Assembly (NCBI GenBank): GCA_039184335.1
Contig: JBCDBD010000001.1
Location: 62,001-126,000 of the forward strand
From: JBCDBD01 sp039184335
GTDB taxonomy: Bacteria > Bacteroidota > Bacteroidia > Flavobacteriales > Flavobacteriaceae
Direction of reading: 5' to 3'
DNA length: 64,000 bases
Shown: one piece after another, positions 1 through 9,541 of the stretch
Position numbering within the stretch: the first letter of the stretch is position 1
Layout of the letters: each line of letters starts with the position of its first letter
The notes under the pieces: model-generated
Seen by the model: only the letters and a program-made list of their open reading frames with translations
The model's database searches: none
What the model was told of the DNA's origin: nothing
Position numbers and translations under genes: made by a program

Positions 1-1
1 T

Positions 2-895
2 TCAGAGGAAGCCGTCTTTAAGCTCGTAGAACAGCGATGGCAGGGCATTCAATCTCTTCGAACGCTATTGGGGGACGAAAATATCGGGTTTAAAGCGTGG
101 GGCGGACATGAGTTGTTTCTTGAAAAAGATGAAACACGCTACCAGAACTGTTTGGATAGGCTTGATGAGGCGAACCAACTATTGGGGCCAATCTTTAAGA
201 AGGCACCATTTGTCATACAAGACAATCACTTTCAATTTAAAAAGATACAGCCCAGCTACATATCACATCAGTTTGAGGGACAAATAGATACAGGCCAGAT
301 GATGCAGCATCTGCTGCATCTTGCCCATCAAAAGGGCATTCAAGTCTTGAACAATGTAGAAGTGATGTCATTTCTTGAAAACACTTCAGAAGTCTCTATT
401 GTAACCGACAAATTCGAATTCAAGACCAGTAAGTTGTTGATAACCACTAATGGATTTGCCTCACAATTACTGGACGAAGAAGTACAACCGGCAAGGGCAC
501 AGGTACTGCTTACCGAACCTATTGAAAACTTACATATCAAGGGAACCTTTCATTTTGATGAGGGATATTTTTATTTCAGGAATATCGATAATCGCATATT
601 GTTTGGCGGGGGCCGTAATCTTGATTTTGAGGGGGAACAGACCACCTCGTTTGGTCAAACAGACCACATTCAAAATAAGCTCGAACATTATCTGACAGAA
701 CTGGTCTTGCCTGACAGGGAAATCAAAATAGCCCATCGCTGGAGTGGCATCATGGGGGTGGGCCATCAGAAAACCCCTATTATAAAACAAGTGTCTGACC
801 ATGTGTTTTGCGCAGTAAGACTGGGTGGCATGGGCGTGGCCATTGGCAGTCATGTGGGGCAACAACTTGCTCAGCGGGTAACCGATAAAATTTAG
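2..895 (+). CDS. FAD-dependent oxidoreductase, DAO family (5' end outside window)
   Basis: The frame is open from base 2, so the N-terminus with the FAD-binding GxGxxG motif lies outside the window; the internal TTG at 68 is not a convincing start. The visible part looks like the substrate and second FAD-contacting portion of a D-amino-acid/glycine-oxidase-like protein (DAO fold): TNGFASQLL in the middle and a late GGGRNLDFEG strand. The C-terminal GGMGVAIGSHVGQQLA segment is typical of the motif that closes over FAD in this family. The substrate cannot be told. It converges on the ABC operon with no gap: its TAG ends at 895 and the opposite stop codon starts at 896. Confidence 0.8.
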   Translation, partial: SEEAVFKLVEQRWQGIQSLRTLLGDENIGFKAWGGHELFLEKDETRYQNCLDRLDEANQLLGPIFKKAPFVIQDNHFQFKKIQPSYISHQFEGQIDTGQMMQHLLHLAHQKGIQVLNNVEVMSFLENTSEVSIVTDKFEFKTSKLLITTNGFASQLLDEEVQPARAQVLLTEPIENLHIKGTFHFDEGYFYFRNIDNRILFGGGRNLDFEGEQTTSFGQTDHIQNKLEHYLTELVLPDREIKIAHRWSGIMGVGHQKTPIIKQVSDHVFCAVRLGGMGVAIGSHVGQQLAQRVTDKI

Positions 896-1558
896 TTAAA
901 GCATCCTTCCGTCCAATAAATTGATGATGCGGGAACCGTATTCCGCATTCTTTTCAGAGTGTGTCACTTGAATAATGGTGACCCCCGCTGTGTTCAATTG
1001 TTTGAACAGCGTCATGATTTCTTCTCCCTGTTTTGAATTGAGGTTGCCTGTCGGTTCATCGGCCAGTAGTAACTTTGGTTTTGAGATCAATGCCCTCGCC
1101 ACGCCGACCAACTGTTGTTGTCCGCCGCTTAGTTGGGCAGGAAACAGATCTTTTTTACCTACAATTTGGAACCGGTCGAGCATATCGGCTACCATGGCCC
1201 TACGCTCTGGACCCTTGTACTTTTTGTAGAGCAAGGGCATTTCTAAATTTTCTTGAACGGTCAGATCGTCCAAAAGATGGTAGGCCTGAAAAACAAAGCC
1301 AATATATTCTTTGTACAGATTGGTTCGGTGCTTCTCTTTTAACGCATGCACAGACTCATCTAAAAAATGATATTCCCCTTCATCAAATTGGTCTAACATT
1401 CCAATGATATTGAGTAGGGTCGACTTGCCAGAGCCTGAAGGCCCCATCACAGAAATAAACTCACCCTCTTCTATAGAGAGGTTGATGTCTTTTAACAAAA
1501 AGATGCGTTGGCCACCTGAATGGACCCATTTGAAAATGTTTTTGAGTTCCAATAACAT
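896..1558 (-). CDS. ABC transporter ATP-binding protein (MacB/LolD type), last gene of the efflux operon
   Basis: A 220-aa single nucleotide-binding domain. The Walker A motif GPSGSGKST is at about residues 39-47, the Q-loop sits in FVFQAYH, Walker B LLLADEPTG is near 163-171, and the H-loop is VTHSEKN. This is the LolD/MacB subfamily, which powers FtsX-type permeases. The signature reads LSGGQQQL at about 143-150: the usual Arg after LSGGQQQ is Leu (codon TTG), unlike the intact LSGGQQQR of the paralogue at 8833-9528. It lies 15 nt after the permease gene at 1574-4006 and is the last of seven co-directional genes. It probably drives one or more of the three permeases; which one is unknown. 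Confidence 0.9.
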   Translation of the reverse strand: MLLELKNIFKWVHSGGQRIFLLKDINLSIEEGEFISVMGPSGSGKSTLLNIIGMLDQFDEGEYHFLDESVHALKEKHRTNLYKEYIGFVFQAYHLLDDLTVQENLEMPLLYKKYKGPERRAMVADMLDRFQIVGKKDLFPAQLSGGQQQLVGVARALISKPKLLLADEPTGNLNSKQGEEIMTLFKQLNTAGVTIIQVTHSEKNAEYGSRIINLLDGRML

Positions 1559-1573
1559 CGTTTGAAGCTTGTT

Positions 1574-4006
1574 TTACTCGGTTCTTAGACTTTTGACAGG
1601 GCTTACAATGGCCGCTTTTATACTTTGGTAGCTCACCGTAAGCAAAGCAATGGCAATGGCCAGTACCGATGCGATGATAAAGGTTCCAAGACCAATATGA
1701 ATTCTGTATGTGAAATCTTGCAGCCACCGGTCCATGGCAAACCAGCCCAGCGGCAAGGCAATTAAGATCGAAAGAGCGACCAACTTTAGAAAATCAAATG
1801 AAAGACGATAGGTAATTTGACCGACCGAAGCACCCAAGACCTTTCTTACCCCGATTTCCTTGATTCTTTTCTGCGCATTGAAAGCGGCTAATCCGAACAA
1901 TCCCAAACAGGCGATGAAGATGGACAAAGCCGTGAAAATAATGAAAATTTGACCGAGACGTTGTTCATTCTGGTACACCTCGTTAAAAGAGTCATCCATG
2001 AACCGGTAGTCAAATGCGATTCCAGGGGAATAGCTATTCCAGAGCGCATTGATTTGTGCAATGGTATTACGAAACGTACCCGGTTTTAGTTTTACGATAA
2101 GGTTGGCGTCGCTATTGGCGATCTGTAGGGACAAGGGCCTCACTACGTGTCGCATACTTTCGAAATGAAAGTCTTTGACCACGCCTATTACCGTAAAAAA
2201 GTTGAGGTTATTTTCGTCTACACCCCTAGAAATCCGTTTTCCCAAAACCTCTTCTGGGGTAAAGCCCATTACGGCCACTGCGGCCTCATTCACAATCATT
2301 GCGGTAGAGTCTGTGGTGATGTTGGGATCAAAACCCCTTCCTGTTATCAGCTTTAGGCCCAAGGTGTTCATATAATCAAAATCTACCGGCCACCCTTGCA
2401 TGTTTACCGCTGATTCTTGGTTCATTTTCCCTTCCAAAAAATAGGAAGAGTCTGTTCTAAATGATGGGGTGGGCAAATAACCGCTCATCGATGCATTGCT
2501 CACTTGGGCCAGTTGTTTGACCTCATCTTTTAGGGTATGCACATTATCTCCCAGTCTGTTCATGTTGTGGATCAAGAGCACTTGGTCTTTGCTGTAGCCC
2601 AAATCTTTATTTTGGATGAAACGTAATTGTTGGCCAACAACCAGGGTTCCAACGATTAGAAAAACAGAAATGGCAAATTGGAATACCACGAGACTACTTC
2701 GTAATGTTGATCCTCCGACATTCGCATCTCCACTGCCTTTAAGCACGCGAGCAGGCATGAACCGTGACATGAAAAATGCAGGATACCCTCCTGAGATTAT
2801 AGCCAAAAGTAGACCAGCAATGAGTAGAAGGCCCCAAAATATAGGCTGGGTAAATGGAAACGAAATGGACTTATTGGCCAATTCGTTAAAAAATGGCAAA
2901 ACGATAAAGGCGGTGATGACCCCAAATGCCAAGGATCCGAAAGTGATCAAACTTGATTCCGTAAGAAATTGGCGGATCAAACTTTTTTTATTGGACCCCA
3001 AGGTTTTGCGAATACCAACCTCCTTGGCCCTTTTCAGGGAATAGGCAGTGGATAGGTTCATAAAATTTATGCTGGCCAAAAGAATTAGGAAAAGTGCAAT
3101 AAAAGAGAGGATGTAAATATTATTGATATCACTATTTCTGCTCATGTCGGTTTCACGGTTTGACCATAGATGTATATCGAGCAGTGGAATGGTTGAGTAC
3201 CGCATATAATTGCCTGAAGCTTCAAATTGTTCCAAGGTAATACCAGGGAAAAATTGTTGGGCATAAGGAATTAAATAGTCTTCCACCATACCCTGTAGTG
3301 GCATGGCAATATCTTCTGGTGAAGTATTGGGTTTGAGCTTTATAAAGGTGTTGTAATTATGGCTGCCCCATTCATTTCCCAAGGCATCTTGATACCCTAC
3401 CATCGACATAAAAACCGAATAGTCGGCCAAAAAGGAGTTCTGCGGAAGATCTTCAATAACGCCAGTGACCGTATAGGTCTCCCCCTCGTTGAGTATTAAC
3501 TTTTGCCCAATAGCTTTAGAGGGGTCAAAATGTTTTTCGGCTGCAGTTTTGGTCAAAATCAGCGAATTGGGCTGTTCCAAGGCTTTATCAGGATTGCCAT
3601 AGCGCATGTTCAGGCCCAACATTGATACCAAAGTGGTATCGGCATAGGCGGCATTATCTTCCAATACCAGTTCCTTTGAGTCAATTTTGTTCAATGAAGT
3701 GGTTCCCCATGGCCTAAAACGCAATACCCCTTCAACCTGGGAAATATCGTTGAGCATGGCTGCGGCCATGGGAGCGGAAACTTGTGACAATTGCCTGTCA
3801 GGCCCCCCGAATTTCATATCAGAATTGATGCGATGGATTCGGTCGGCATCGGCAAACATTTTGTCATAACCCAGCTCATCGTCAATATATAGCGAGATCA
3901 GTAGCGTACCCGCGATACCAATGGCAAGACCTAGCGTGTTGAGCGCATTTAAAAAAGGTTGTTTCTTGATGCTTCTCCAAGCGATTTTCAGTTGATTTTT
4001 AAACAT
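1574..4006 (-). CDS. ABC transporter permease, MacB/FtsX family (third in operon)
   Basis: An 810-aa inner-membrane permease. The first membrane helix is at about residues 20-42, followed by a MacB-type periplasmic core domain and an FtsX block of three to four helices from about 285 to 440. A second periplasmic domain and a second FtsX block near the C-terminus follow. The double MacB_PCD-FtsX layout and the terminal SLRTE motif are shared with the two upstream paralogues. The cytoplasmic coupling motifs KRAKEVGIRKTLG and QKRIKEIGVRKVLGAS precede the membrane blocks. Members of this family transmit ATPase-driven movement to the periplasm to export peptides, lipoproteins or drugs. Substrate unknown. 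Confidence 0.9.
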   Translation of the reverse strand: MFKNQLKIAWRSIKKQPFLNALNTLGLAIGIAGTLLISLYIDDELGYDKMFADADRIHRINSDMKFGGPDRQLSQVSAPMAAAMLNDISQVEGVLRFRPWGTTSLNKIDSKELVLEDNAAYADTTLVSMLGLNMRYGNPDKALEQPNSLILTKTAAEKHFDPSKAIGQKLILNEGETYTVTGVIEDLPQNSFLADYSVFMSMVGYQDALGNEWGSHNYNTFIKLKPNTSPEDIAMPLQGMVEDYLIPYAQQFFPGITLEQFEASGNYMRYSTIPLLDIHLWSNRETDMSRNSDINNIYILSFIALFLILLASINFMNLSTAYSLKRAKEVGIRKTLGSNKKSLIRQFLTESSLITFGSLAFGVITAFIVLPFFNELANKSISFPFTQPIFWGLLLIAGLLLAIISGGYPAFFMSRFMPARVLKGSGDANVGGSTLRSSLVVFQFAISVFLIVGTLVVGQQLRFIQNKDLGYSKDQVLLIHNMNRLGDNVHTLKDEVKQLAQVSNASMSGYLPTPSFRTDSSYFLEGKMNQESAVNMQGWPVDFDYMNTLGLKLITGRGFDPNITTDSTAMIVNEAAVAVMGFTPEEVLGKRISRGVDENNLNFFTVIGVVKDFHFESMRHVVRPLSLQIANSDANLIVKLKPGTFRNTIAQINALWNSYSPGIAFDYRFMDDSFNEVYQNEQRLGQIFIIFTALSIFIACLGLFGLAAFNAQKRIKEIGVRKVLGASVGQITYRLSFDFLKLVALSILIALPLGWFAMDRWLQDFTYRIHIGLGTFIIASVLAIAIALLTVSYQSIKAAIVSPVKSLRTE

Positions 4007-4026
4007 AACGATCTGTTTTTTGATGA

Positions 4027-6387
4027 TTATTCTGTCCGTAGACTTTTGATTGGATTGGCAATGGCCGCTTTAATGCTTTGGTAGCTTATGGTAAACAAGG
4101 CAATAGCTATCGCCAAAACCCCAGCTGAAATAAATGTCCAAGCCGATATTTGTATACGATACTCAAACATTTGTAGCCAACGGTTCATAGCAAACCATGA
4201 AATAGGGATTGCAATTGCAAAGGCAATGAGTACCAGTTTTAAAAACGACTTTGATAACAGCGTAGTGATATTTTGCACTGAGGCTCCCAGTACTTTTCTC
4301 ACCCCAATTTCTTTCACTCTGTTTTCGGCCATATAACTCGACAGCCCAAAAAGACCCAAGCAAGAGATGATAATCGTAAACAAGGTAAACAAACGTGCCA
4401 GAGAGCCCGTCCGCTTTTGATCTTCAAACTTCTTTGCATACTGCTGATCTACAAATTCATAGTTGAAGGGATATTCGGGATTGAACTTTTTAAAGATTTG
4501 TTCTGCTATCGCCAAACTTTGGGCGGTACTTTGCTGGGCATTAAATTTTATATGGATTACTTGATTCCATGCCTTGGCCCCCTCAATCATTAAAGGTTCT
4601 ATTTTTTGGAAAGGGGAATTGAACACAAAATCCTTGACTACCCCAATGACATTCCAATCCACACCATTGTCCTTGATAATTTGCCCAATCGGGTCCTCAA
4701 AGCCCATATGTGCTACTGCAGTTTCATTTAAAAGCACTGCTGAAGAATCTGAAGGGAACATTTTTAGATCCATATCCCTACCGAGTACCAGTTCAAGCCC
4801 TAGGGTTTTGACAATGCCCTCATCGGCTGACAATCGCATGATCAGTGTCTTATCATCTTCTTTTTTGCCTTTCCATTCCATGTTCCAATGGTTGCTCCAG
4901 CTTTCTGTAATGGGCGACATTGTCTTGGTGACCGCATTGGTGATTCCCGAAGACAGAAGCGCTTCTTTGATAAGCATATAGTTTTTGTGCATATCGCCTT
5001 CCATTACCGTGTAAATGAGGTTGTTTTTTGCATACCCTAATTGTCGTTCTTGTACCTTGTTCAATTGTTGCCTTATGATCAATGTTGCCGTAATGAGTAC
5101 AATAGCCGCAGAAAATTGTAGTACTACCAGTACCTTTCTTGGGGTAACCAAAGTATTTGCCTTTTGAAAAGTACCCTTGAGCACGGAGACCGGTTTAAAT
5201 GCCGATAGGTAGAGTGCAGGGTAGCTACCTGCAAGTACCCCTGTAAAAAGTACAAGGATCATACCCGCGATCCAGAAGGATGGATTGGCAAGATTCAAGG
5301 ATAACGGTCGTTGCACCAAGTTGGAGAAACTGGGCAATGCCAAAACCACGACGCCAAGGGCAATGAGTGCACTGATGATGGAAAGCAAGATGGACTCACC
5401 CATAAATTGTCCAACAAGGCTCCCTTTTTTGGCGCCTACAACTTTACGGATGCCCACTTCTTTTGCCCTTTTTTCACTACGGGCGGTACTCAGGTTCATA
5501 AAATTGATACAGGCAATGACCAGTACAATTATGGCAATAAGACCAAACATTTGAATGATGATGATCTCGCCACCGCTTTCGACCCCATTTTTAAATTCTC
5601 CATAAAGATGGCCTCGTGAAAAGGGGTAAAGATAGGTTTCCATTTCTGGAGCTTCTTTGTCATACCTTTTTCGGTGGGGCTTTATTTTTTGGGAAAAGGC
5701 ATCATAATCGGTTCCTTTTTTAAGCATGACATAGGTTGCCACGGAATTATTGCCCCAATTTTCATCATCCCATCCCTTTTGGCGCAAATATGTCCAAGGA
5801 ATCAAATACTCAAAAGTAAATTCGGTGTTTTCAGGAAGATTTTGGAGCACCCCACTGACGGTGAACAAGTCGGTATTGTCCACTTTTACCATCTTGCCCA
5901 TTGGGTTTTCTTCGCCAAAGAGTTTTTCGGCTAAAGTTTCGGTAAACACGATGTTGTTTGTTCCTTCCAAAACTTGGTCTGGGTTCCCTTGGATCAAGGG
6001 GAAATGGAACATCTTTAAGAAGTCAGGGTCTACTGAAGTGCCTACCGCTTTAAATCGTTTTTCGCCACTGCTGAACAAAAAAGGGGTCTCATAAAAATAT
6101 CGGGAGACCCGCTCTACCTCAGGATAGTCTTTTTTGATGGTCTTGGCCATAATTTTTGGCGTGGAGTTCCAGGTCCAGATTTCGCCATCAACGGGGTATT
6201 TGTTGTACACTTGATAAAGGCGTGAACCGTTTTCGTGAAACTTGTCAAAACCAACCTCGAAATTGATCCATAGGACAATCAAAATGGTCACGGCCAAACC
6301 AATGGACAACCCTAGAACGTTGAGAGCTGAAAAACTTCTGTTTCGTATGAGATTGCGCCAGGCAACTTTTAAATAGTTCTTCAACAT
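4027..6387 (-). CDS. ABC transporter permease, MacB/FtsX family (second in operon)
   Basis: A protein of about 786 aa starting at the ATG at 6387; a GTG two codons upstream (6393) is less likely because all paralogues begin close to a MxKNxLKxAWR motif. The architecture matches its neighbours: one N-terminal helix, a MacB-like periplasmic domain, an FtsX helix block after SEKRAKEVGIRKVVGAKKG, a second periplasmic domain, and a C-terminal FtsX block after ENRVKEIGVRKVLGAS, ending SLRTE. It lies 16 nt after the first permease and 20 nt before the third. The three permeases differ clearly in their periplasmic halves, so they are old duplicates rather than recent copies. Confidence 0.9.
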   Translation of the reverse strand: MLKNYLKVAWRNLIRNRSFSALNVLGLSIGLAVTILIVLWINFEVGFDKFHENGSRLYQVYNKYPVDGEIWTWNSTPKIMAKTIKKDYPEVERVSRYFYETPFLFSSGEKRFKAVGTSVDPDFLKMFHFPLIQGNPDQVLEGTNNIVFTETLAEKLFGEENPMGKMVKVDNTDLFTVSGVLQNLPENTEFTFEYLIPWTYLRQKGWDDENWGNNSVATYVMLKKGTDYDAFSQKIKPHRKRYDKEAPEMETYLYPFSRGHLYGEFKNGVESGGEIIIIQMFGLIAIIVLVIACINFMNLSTARSEKRAKEVGIRKVVGAKKGSLVGQFMGESILLSIISALIALGVVVLALPSFSNLVQRPLSLNLANPSFWIAGMILVLFTGVLAGSYPALYLSAFKPVSVLKGTFQKANTLVTPRKVLVVLQFSAAIVLITATLIIRQQLNKVQERQLGYAKNNLIYTVMEGDMHKNYMLIKEALLSSGITNAVTKTMSPITESWSNHWNMEWKGKKEDDKTLIMRLSADEGIVKTLGLELVLGRDMDLKMFPSDSSAVLLNETAVAHMGFEDPIGQIIKDNGVDWNVIGVVKDFVFNSPFQKIEPLMIEGAKAWNQVIHIKFNAQQSTAQSLAIAEQIFKKFNPEYPFNYEFVDQQYAKKFEDQKRTGSLARLFTLFTIIISCLGLFGLSSYMAENRVKEIGVRKVLGASVQNITTLLSKSFLKLVLIAFAIAIPISWFAMNRWLQMFEYRIQISAWTFISAGVLAIAIALFTISYQSIKAAIANPIKSLRTE

Positions 6388-6403
6388 GATCACTTATTTT
6401 TAT

Positions 6404-8803
6404 TTATTCCGTACGTAGACTTTTCACTGGGTTCTGCTTGGCAGCACGAATGGCCTGAAAACTTACGGTCAGCACGGTAATTCCCATTGCCCCTACCATT
6501 GCGAGACCAAAAATCCACCATTTTAAGATAACCCTATAGGGGTACTCCTGTAGCCAGCCGTTCATTACATAGTAGGCAATGGGGACGGCTATAAAGCAAG
6601 AGATGATAACCAGTTTCAAGAAGTCTTTAGAGAGCATGTTCCATACATTGAAAACTGATGCCCCCAATACTTTACGCACCCCAATTTCTTTAGTACGTTG
6701 CTCTGCCACGAAAGAGGTCAGCCCAAAGAGCCCCAGGCAACTGATTAAAATGGCCAGGGCAGTGAATATACCCGACAGACTGCCGATACGCTCTTCAGCA
6801 GCAAACTTTTCGCCGTACTCTTCATCTACAAATTGATATTCAAAAGGAATGTCAGGAAAATGCTCCTTGAAGACCCGTTCGACCACGGAAATATTTTGGC
6901 GGGCACTCTTATTGGGGTTCAAGCGCAGGTTGTAGTAGCTAAAGTTATTAAAACGGTCATAGACATAGACACCTTGTTTTACGGGTTCATAGGGAGACTG
7001 GGCAATCATGTCTTCAACCACACCGATGATTTTCATTGGCGGATCGGGATCTTCATCATCGGTATCTTTTAAAAATTTGCCAACAGGATTTTCCATTCCC
7101 AGATACTTTTTTGCGGTTTCATTGATGAGCACGCCTAAAGAGTCAGAGGCGAAGTCTCTTGAAAAATCACGCCCTTCAATGACTTTTAAGTCCAATGTCT
7201 TTGCATATTCAGCAGATACTTCAGTCCATGCCAGGTCTTCTTGAAACCCTTCTGGTTTTCCTTCCCAGGTAAAACCGCTCCGATTTGACCAAATTCGGGT
7301 AGTAGGACTACTGGATGTGGCCATCTCGACCACAGCCCCTGATTTTTTAAACTCGTTTCGCATTAAGTCGGTTTTATCCTCAAAATCTTGGGCAAATGTT
7401 GGCACTTGGATCAGCCCTTCCCTATTATACCCTACAGGCCTGTTCTTCGCATGGTTGATTTGTTGCATCACGATAAAAGTGCCTATGATAAAGGCTACGG
7501 AAACGGTAAATTGGAGCACTACCAAAATTTTTCGGGGCAAACCTGCATATTTTCCTGCCCTAAAGGTTCCTTTTAATACATCTACAGGTCTAAAGGATGA
7601 CAAATAAAGTGCGGGGTAACTTCCTGACAACAATGCAGTAAGTAGAATAAAGACAATGGAAATCAACCAAAAACCGGTGTTGCTCCATGGAAAGGCAATC
7701 TCTTTTCTCGCTAGGTCGTTGAATCCGCTTAAAGACAATAAAACGATGACAATTGCGACAACATAGGCGAAAAGGACCACTAAAAAAGATTCACTTAAAA
7801 ATTGGTAGATCAACTGTCCTTTTTGTGAACCAATGGATTTTCTGATACCTACTTCTTTAGCTCTTTTCTCTGATCGGGCCGTGCTGAGGTTCATGAAATT
7901 GATACAGGCCAGAATCAGTACAAAGGCACCGATAATTCCAAAAAGCCAGACATAACGAATACGCCCCCCAGTTTGAACCCCCTCATCAAAATTACTCCTC
8001 AAATACCAATCTTTCATGGGGAGCAGAAAAATTCTTGGGTTGTATTGTACCACTTCTTCATCTGAATTCTTTTTTATATCTATAATCGTATTGGTTACAC
8101 GTTCAAATGTGTTGTTATCGGCAATTTGCACAAACATTTGAAAGGAGTTGTTTTGCCAATTGTCCTTTGAGTTTTGTATCCACTCAGCATTGGCCACATA
8201 ATGTTCCCATGGAATGATATAATAGGTATCGTTAAAACTGTTGTTATAGGGAATATCTTTGTAAACAGCAGTGACCATCAGGTCATATTGGTTGCTTATT
8301 TTCAAGACTTTTCCAATGGGGTCCCCATTTCCAAAAAGAGCATTGGCCAGAGATTCAGAAATCATAATGGAATTGATTTTCTGCAACCCGTTTTTATCAC
8401 CTTTGAGAATTTCAAGATTGAGCAGTTCTGGGGCATTGGGCTGCATGTAATTTCCAGTACGGGAAAGACTTTTTTCTTGATACTTTACATAGTTTGACTG
8501 TGTCCAGGAACACATTGTGATATGTTTGAAATTATCAGCAAAACCATCACGCAATGCAGGTTCTAGGGGCTGTGGAATAGCAGGGCCAGTTCCAGTTCGG
8601 CCATTAAAGGTCTGTGATTGGAAGACCTGCGCAATGCGATCCTTGTTCTTGTAATAGCGGTTATGGGTGAGCTCATCGTTCATCCAAAGACCGATAACAA
8701 GGGTGACAGCCATGCCCAAGGCAAGGCCCCCAATGTTGATGGCAGAGTATCCCTTGTTTTTCAAAAGGTTCCTCCAAGCGATTTTCAAATAGTTTTTAAA
8801 CAT
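6404..8803 (-). CDS. ABC transporter permease, MacB/FtsX family (first in operon)
   Basis: A 799-aa inner-membrane protein with the same double MacB_PCD-FtsX architecture as the next two genes. The coupling helices are seen in SEKRAKEVGIRKSIGSQKG and EQRTKEIGVRKVLGAS, and the C-terminus ends SLRTE. It follows the first ATPase gene by 29 nt and is the best candidate partner for that ATPase. The set of outer-membrane TolC, periplasmic adaptor, ATPase and FtsX permease corresponds to a MacAB-TolC-like tripartite exporter, here with two extra permeases. Confidence 0.9.
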   Translation of the reverse strand: MFKNYLKIAWRNLLKNKGYSAINIGGLALGMAVTLVIGLWMNDELTHNRYYKNKDRIAQVFQSQTFNGRTGTGPAIPQPLEPALRDGFADNFKHITMCSWTQSNYVKYQEKSLSRTGNYMQPNAPELLNLEILKGDKNGLQKINSIMISESLANALFGNGDPIGKVLKISNQYDLMVTAVYKDIPYNNSFNDTYYIIPWEHYVANAEWIQNSKDNWQNNSFQMFVQIADNNTFERVTNTIIDIKKNSDEEVVQYNPRIFLLPMKDWYLRSNFDEGVQTGGRIRYVWLFGIIGAFVLILACINFMNLSTARSEKRAKEVGIRKSIGSQKGQLIYQFLSESFLVVLFAYVVAIVIVLLSLSGFNDLARKEIAFPWSNTGFWLISIVFILLTALLSGSYPALYLSSFRPVDVLKGTFRAGKYAGLPRKILVVLQFTVSVAFIIGTFIVMQQINHAKNRPVGYNREGLIQVPTFAQDFEDKTDLMRNEFKKSGAVVEMATSSSPTTRIWSNRSGFTWEGKPEGFQEDLAWTEVSAEYAKTLDLKVIEGRDFSRDFASDSLGVLINETAKKYLGMENPVGKFLKDTDDEDPDPPMKIIGVVEDMIAQSPYEPVKQGVYVYDRFNNFSYYNLRLNPNKSARQNISVVERVFKEHFPDIPFEYQFVDEEYGEKFAAEERIGSLSGIFTALAILISCLGLFGLTSFVAEQRTKEIGVRKVLGASVFNVWNMLSKDFLKLVIISCFIAVPIAYYVMNGWLQEYPYRVILKWWIFGLAMVGAMGITVLTVSFQAIRAAKQNPVKSLRTE

Positions 8804-8832
8804 GATTTTTTGATTTGATGAATAAACTCTGG

Positions 8833-9528
8833 TTATATCGTGACATCCATGGCCCTATTTTGGCTTTCGGTCACGATTTGCCCGTCGAACAGGTTGATGA
8901 CCCTATGGGCATAGTGCGAGTCGCGATCAGAATGGGTCACCATCACAATGGTCGTACCCTCTTGGTTGAGCTCGGTCAATAGGTTCATGACCTCGATTCC
9001 GTTTTTAGAATCGAGGTTTCCCGTAGGCTCATCGGCCAAAATCAACTTCGGATTGGTAACCACTGCCCGCGAAATGGCCACACGTTGCTGTTGTCCTCCA
9101 GAGAGCTGTTGCGGGAAGTGTTTTTCGCGATGGGCAATTTTCATACGTTCTAACACAGCCTTCACTTTTTCCCTTCGTTCTGATTTGCCCATTTTCAAAT
9201 AGATAAGAGGCAGCTCTACATTTTCATAAACGGTGAGTTCATCGATGAGGTTAAAGCTTTGAAAAACAAACCCGAGATTGCCTTTGCGCAGTTGGGTCCG
9301 CTGACTTTCCCTTAGGCCAGCGACTTCATGACCGGCAAAATTGTAGTTTCCCTCGGTGGGGTTGTCCAACATTCCGATAATGTTCAATAAAGTGGATTTG
9401 CCACAACCAGAAGGCCCCATGATTGCCACAAATTCACCTTCTTCTACATTTAATGAAACCTCATTTAGTGCTAAGGTCTCTACTTCTTCTGTTCTAAAAC
9501 TTTTCTTTAAATTTTGGATATGTATCAT
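8833..9528 (-). CDS. ABC transporter ATP-binding protein (MacB/LolD type)
   Basis: A 231-aa nucleotide-binding domain with every motif intact: Walker A GPSGCGKST at about 38-46, Q-loop FVFQSFN, signature LSGGQQQR at about 142-149, Walker B LILADEPTG and H-loop VTHSDRD. It belongs to the LolD/MacB/FtsE group. It sits between the adaptor gene (13 nt upstream) and the first FtsX permease (29 nt downstream), so it should energise the MacB-like exporter encoded around it. The intact signature contrasts with the altered one of the second ATPase at 896-1558. Confidence 0.93.
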   Translation of the reverse strand: MIHIQNLKKSFRTEEVETLALNEVSLNVEEGEFVAIMGPSGCGKSTLLNIIGMLDNPTEGNYNFAGHEVAGLRESQRTQLRKGNLGFVFQSFNLIDELTVYENVELPLIYLKMGKSERREKVKAVLERMKIAHREKHFPQQLSGGQQQRVAISRAVVTNPKLILADEPTGNLDSKNGIEVMNLLTELNQEGTTIVMVTHSDRDSHYAHRVINLFDGQIVTESQNRAMDVTI

Positions 9529-9541
9529 TTTTTCGATTGAT

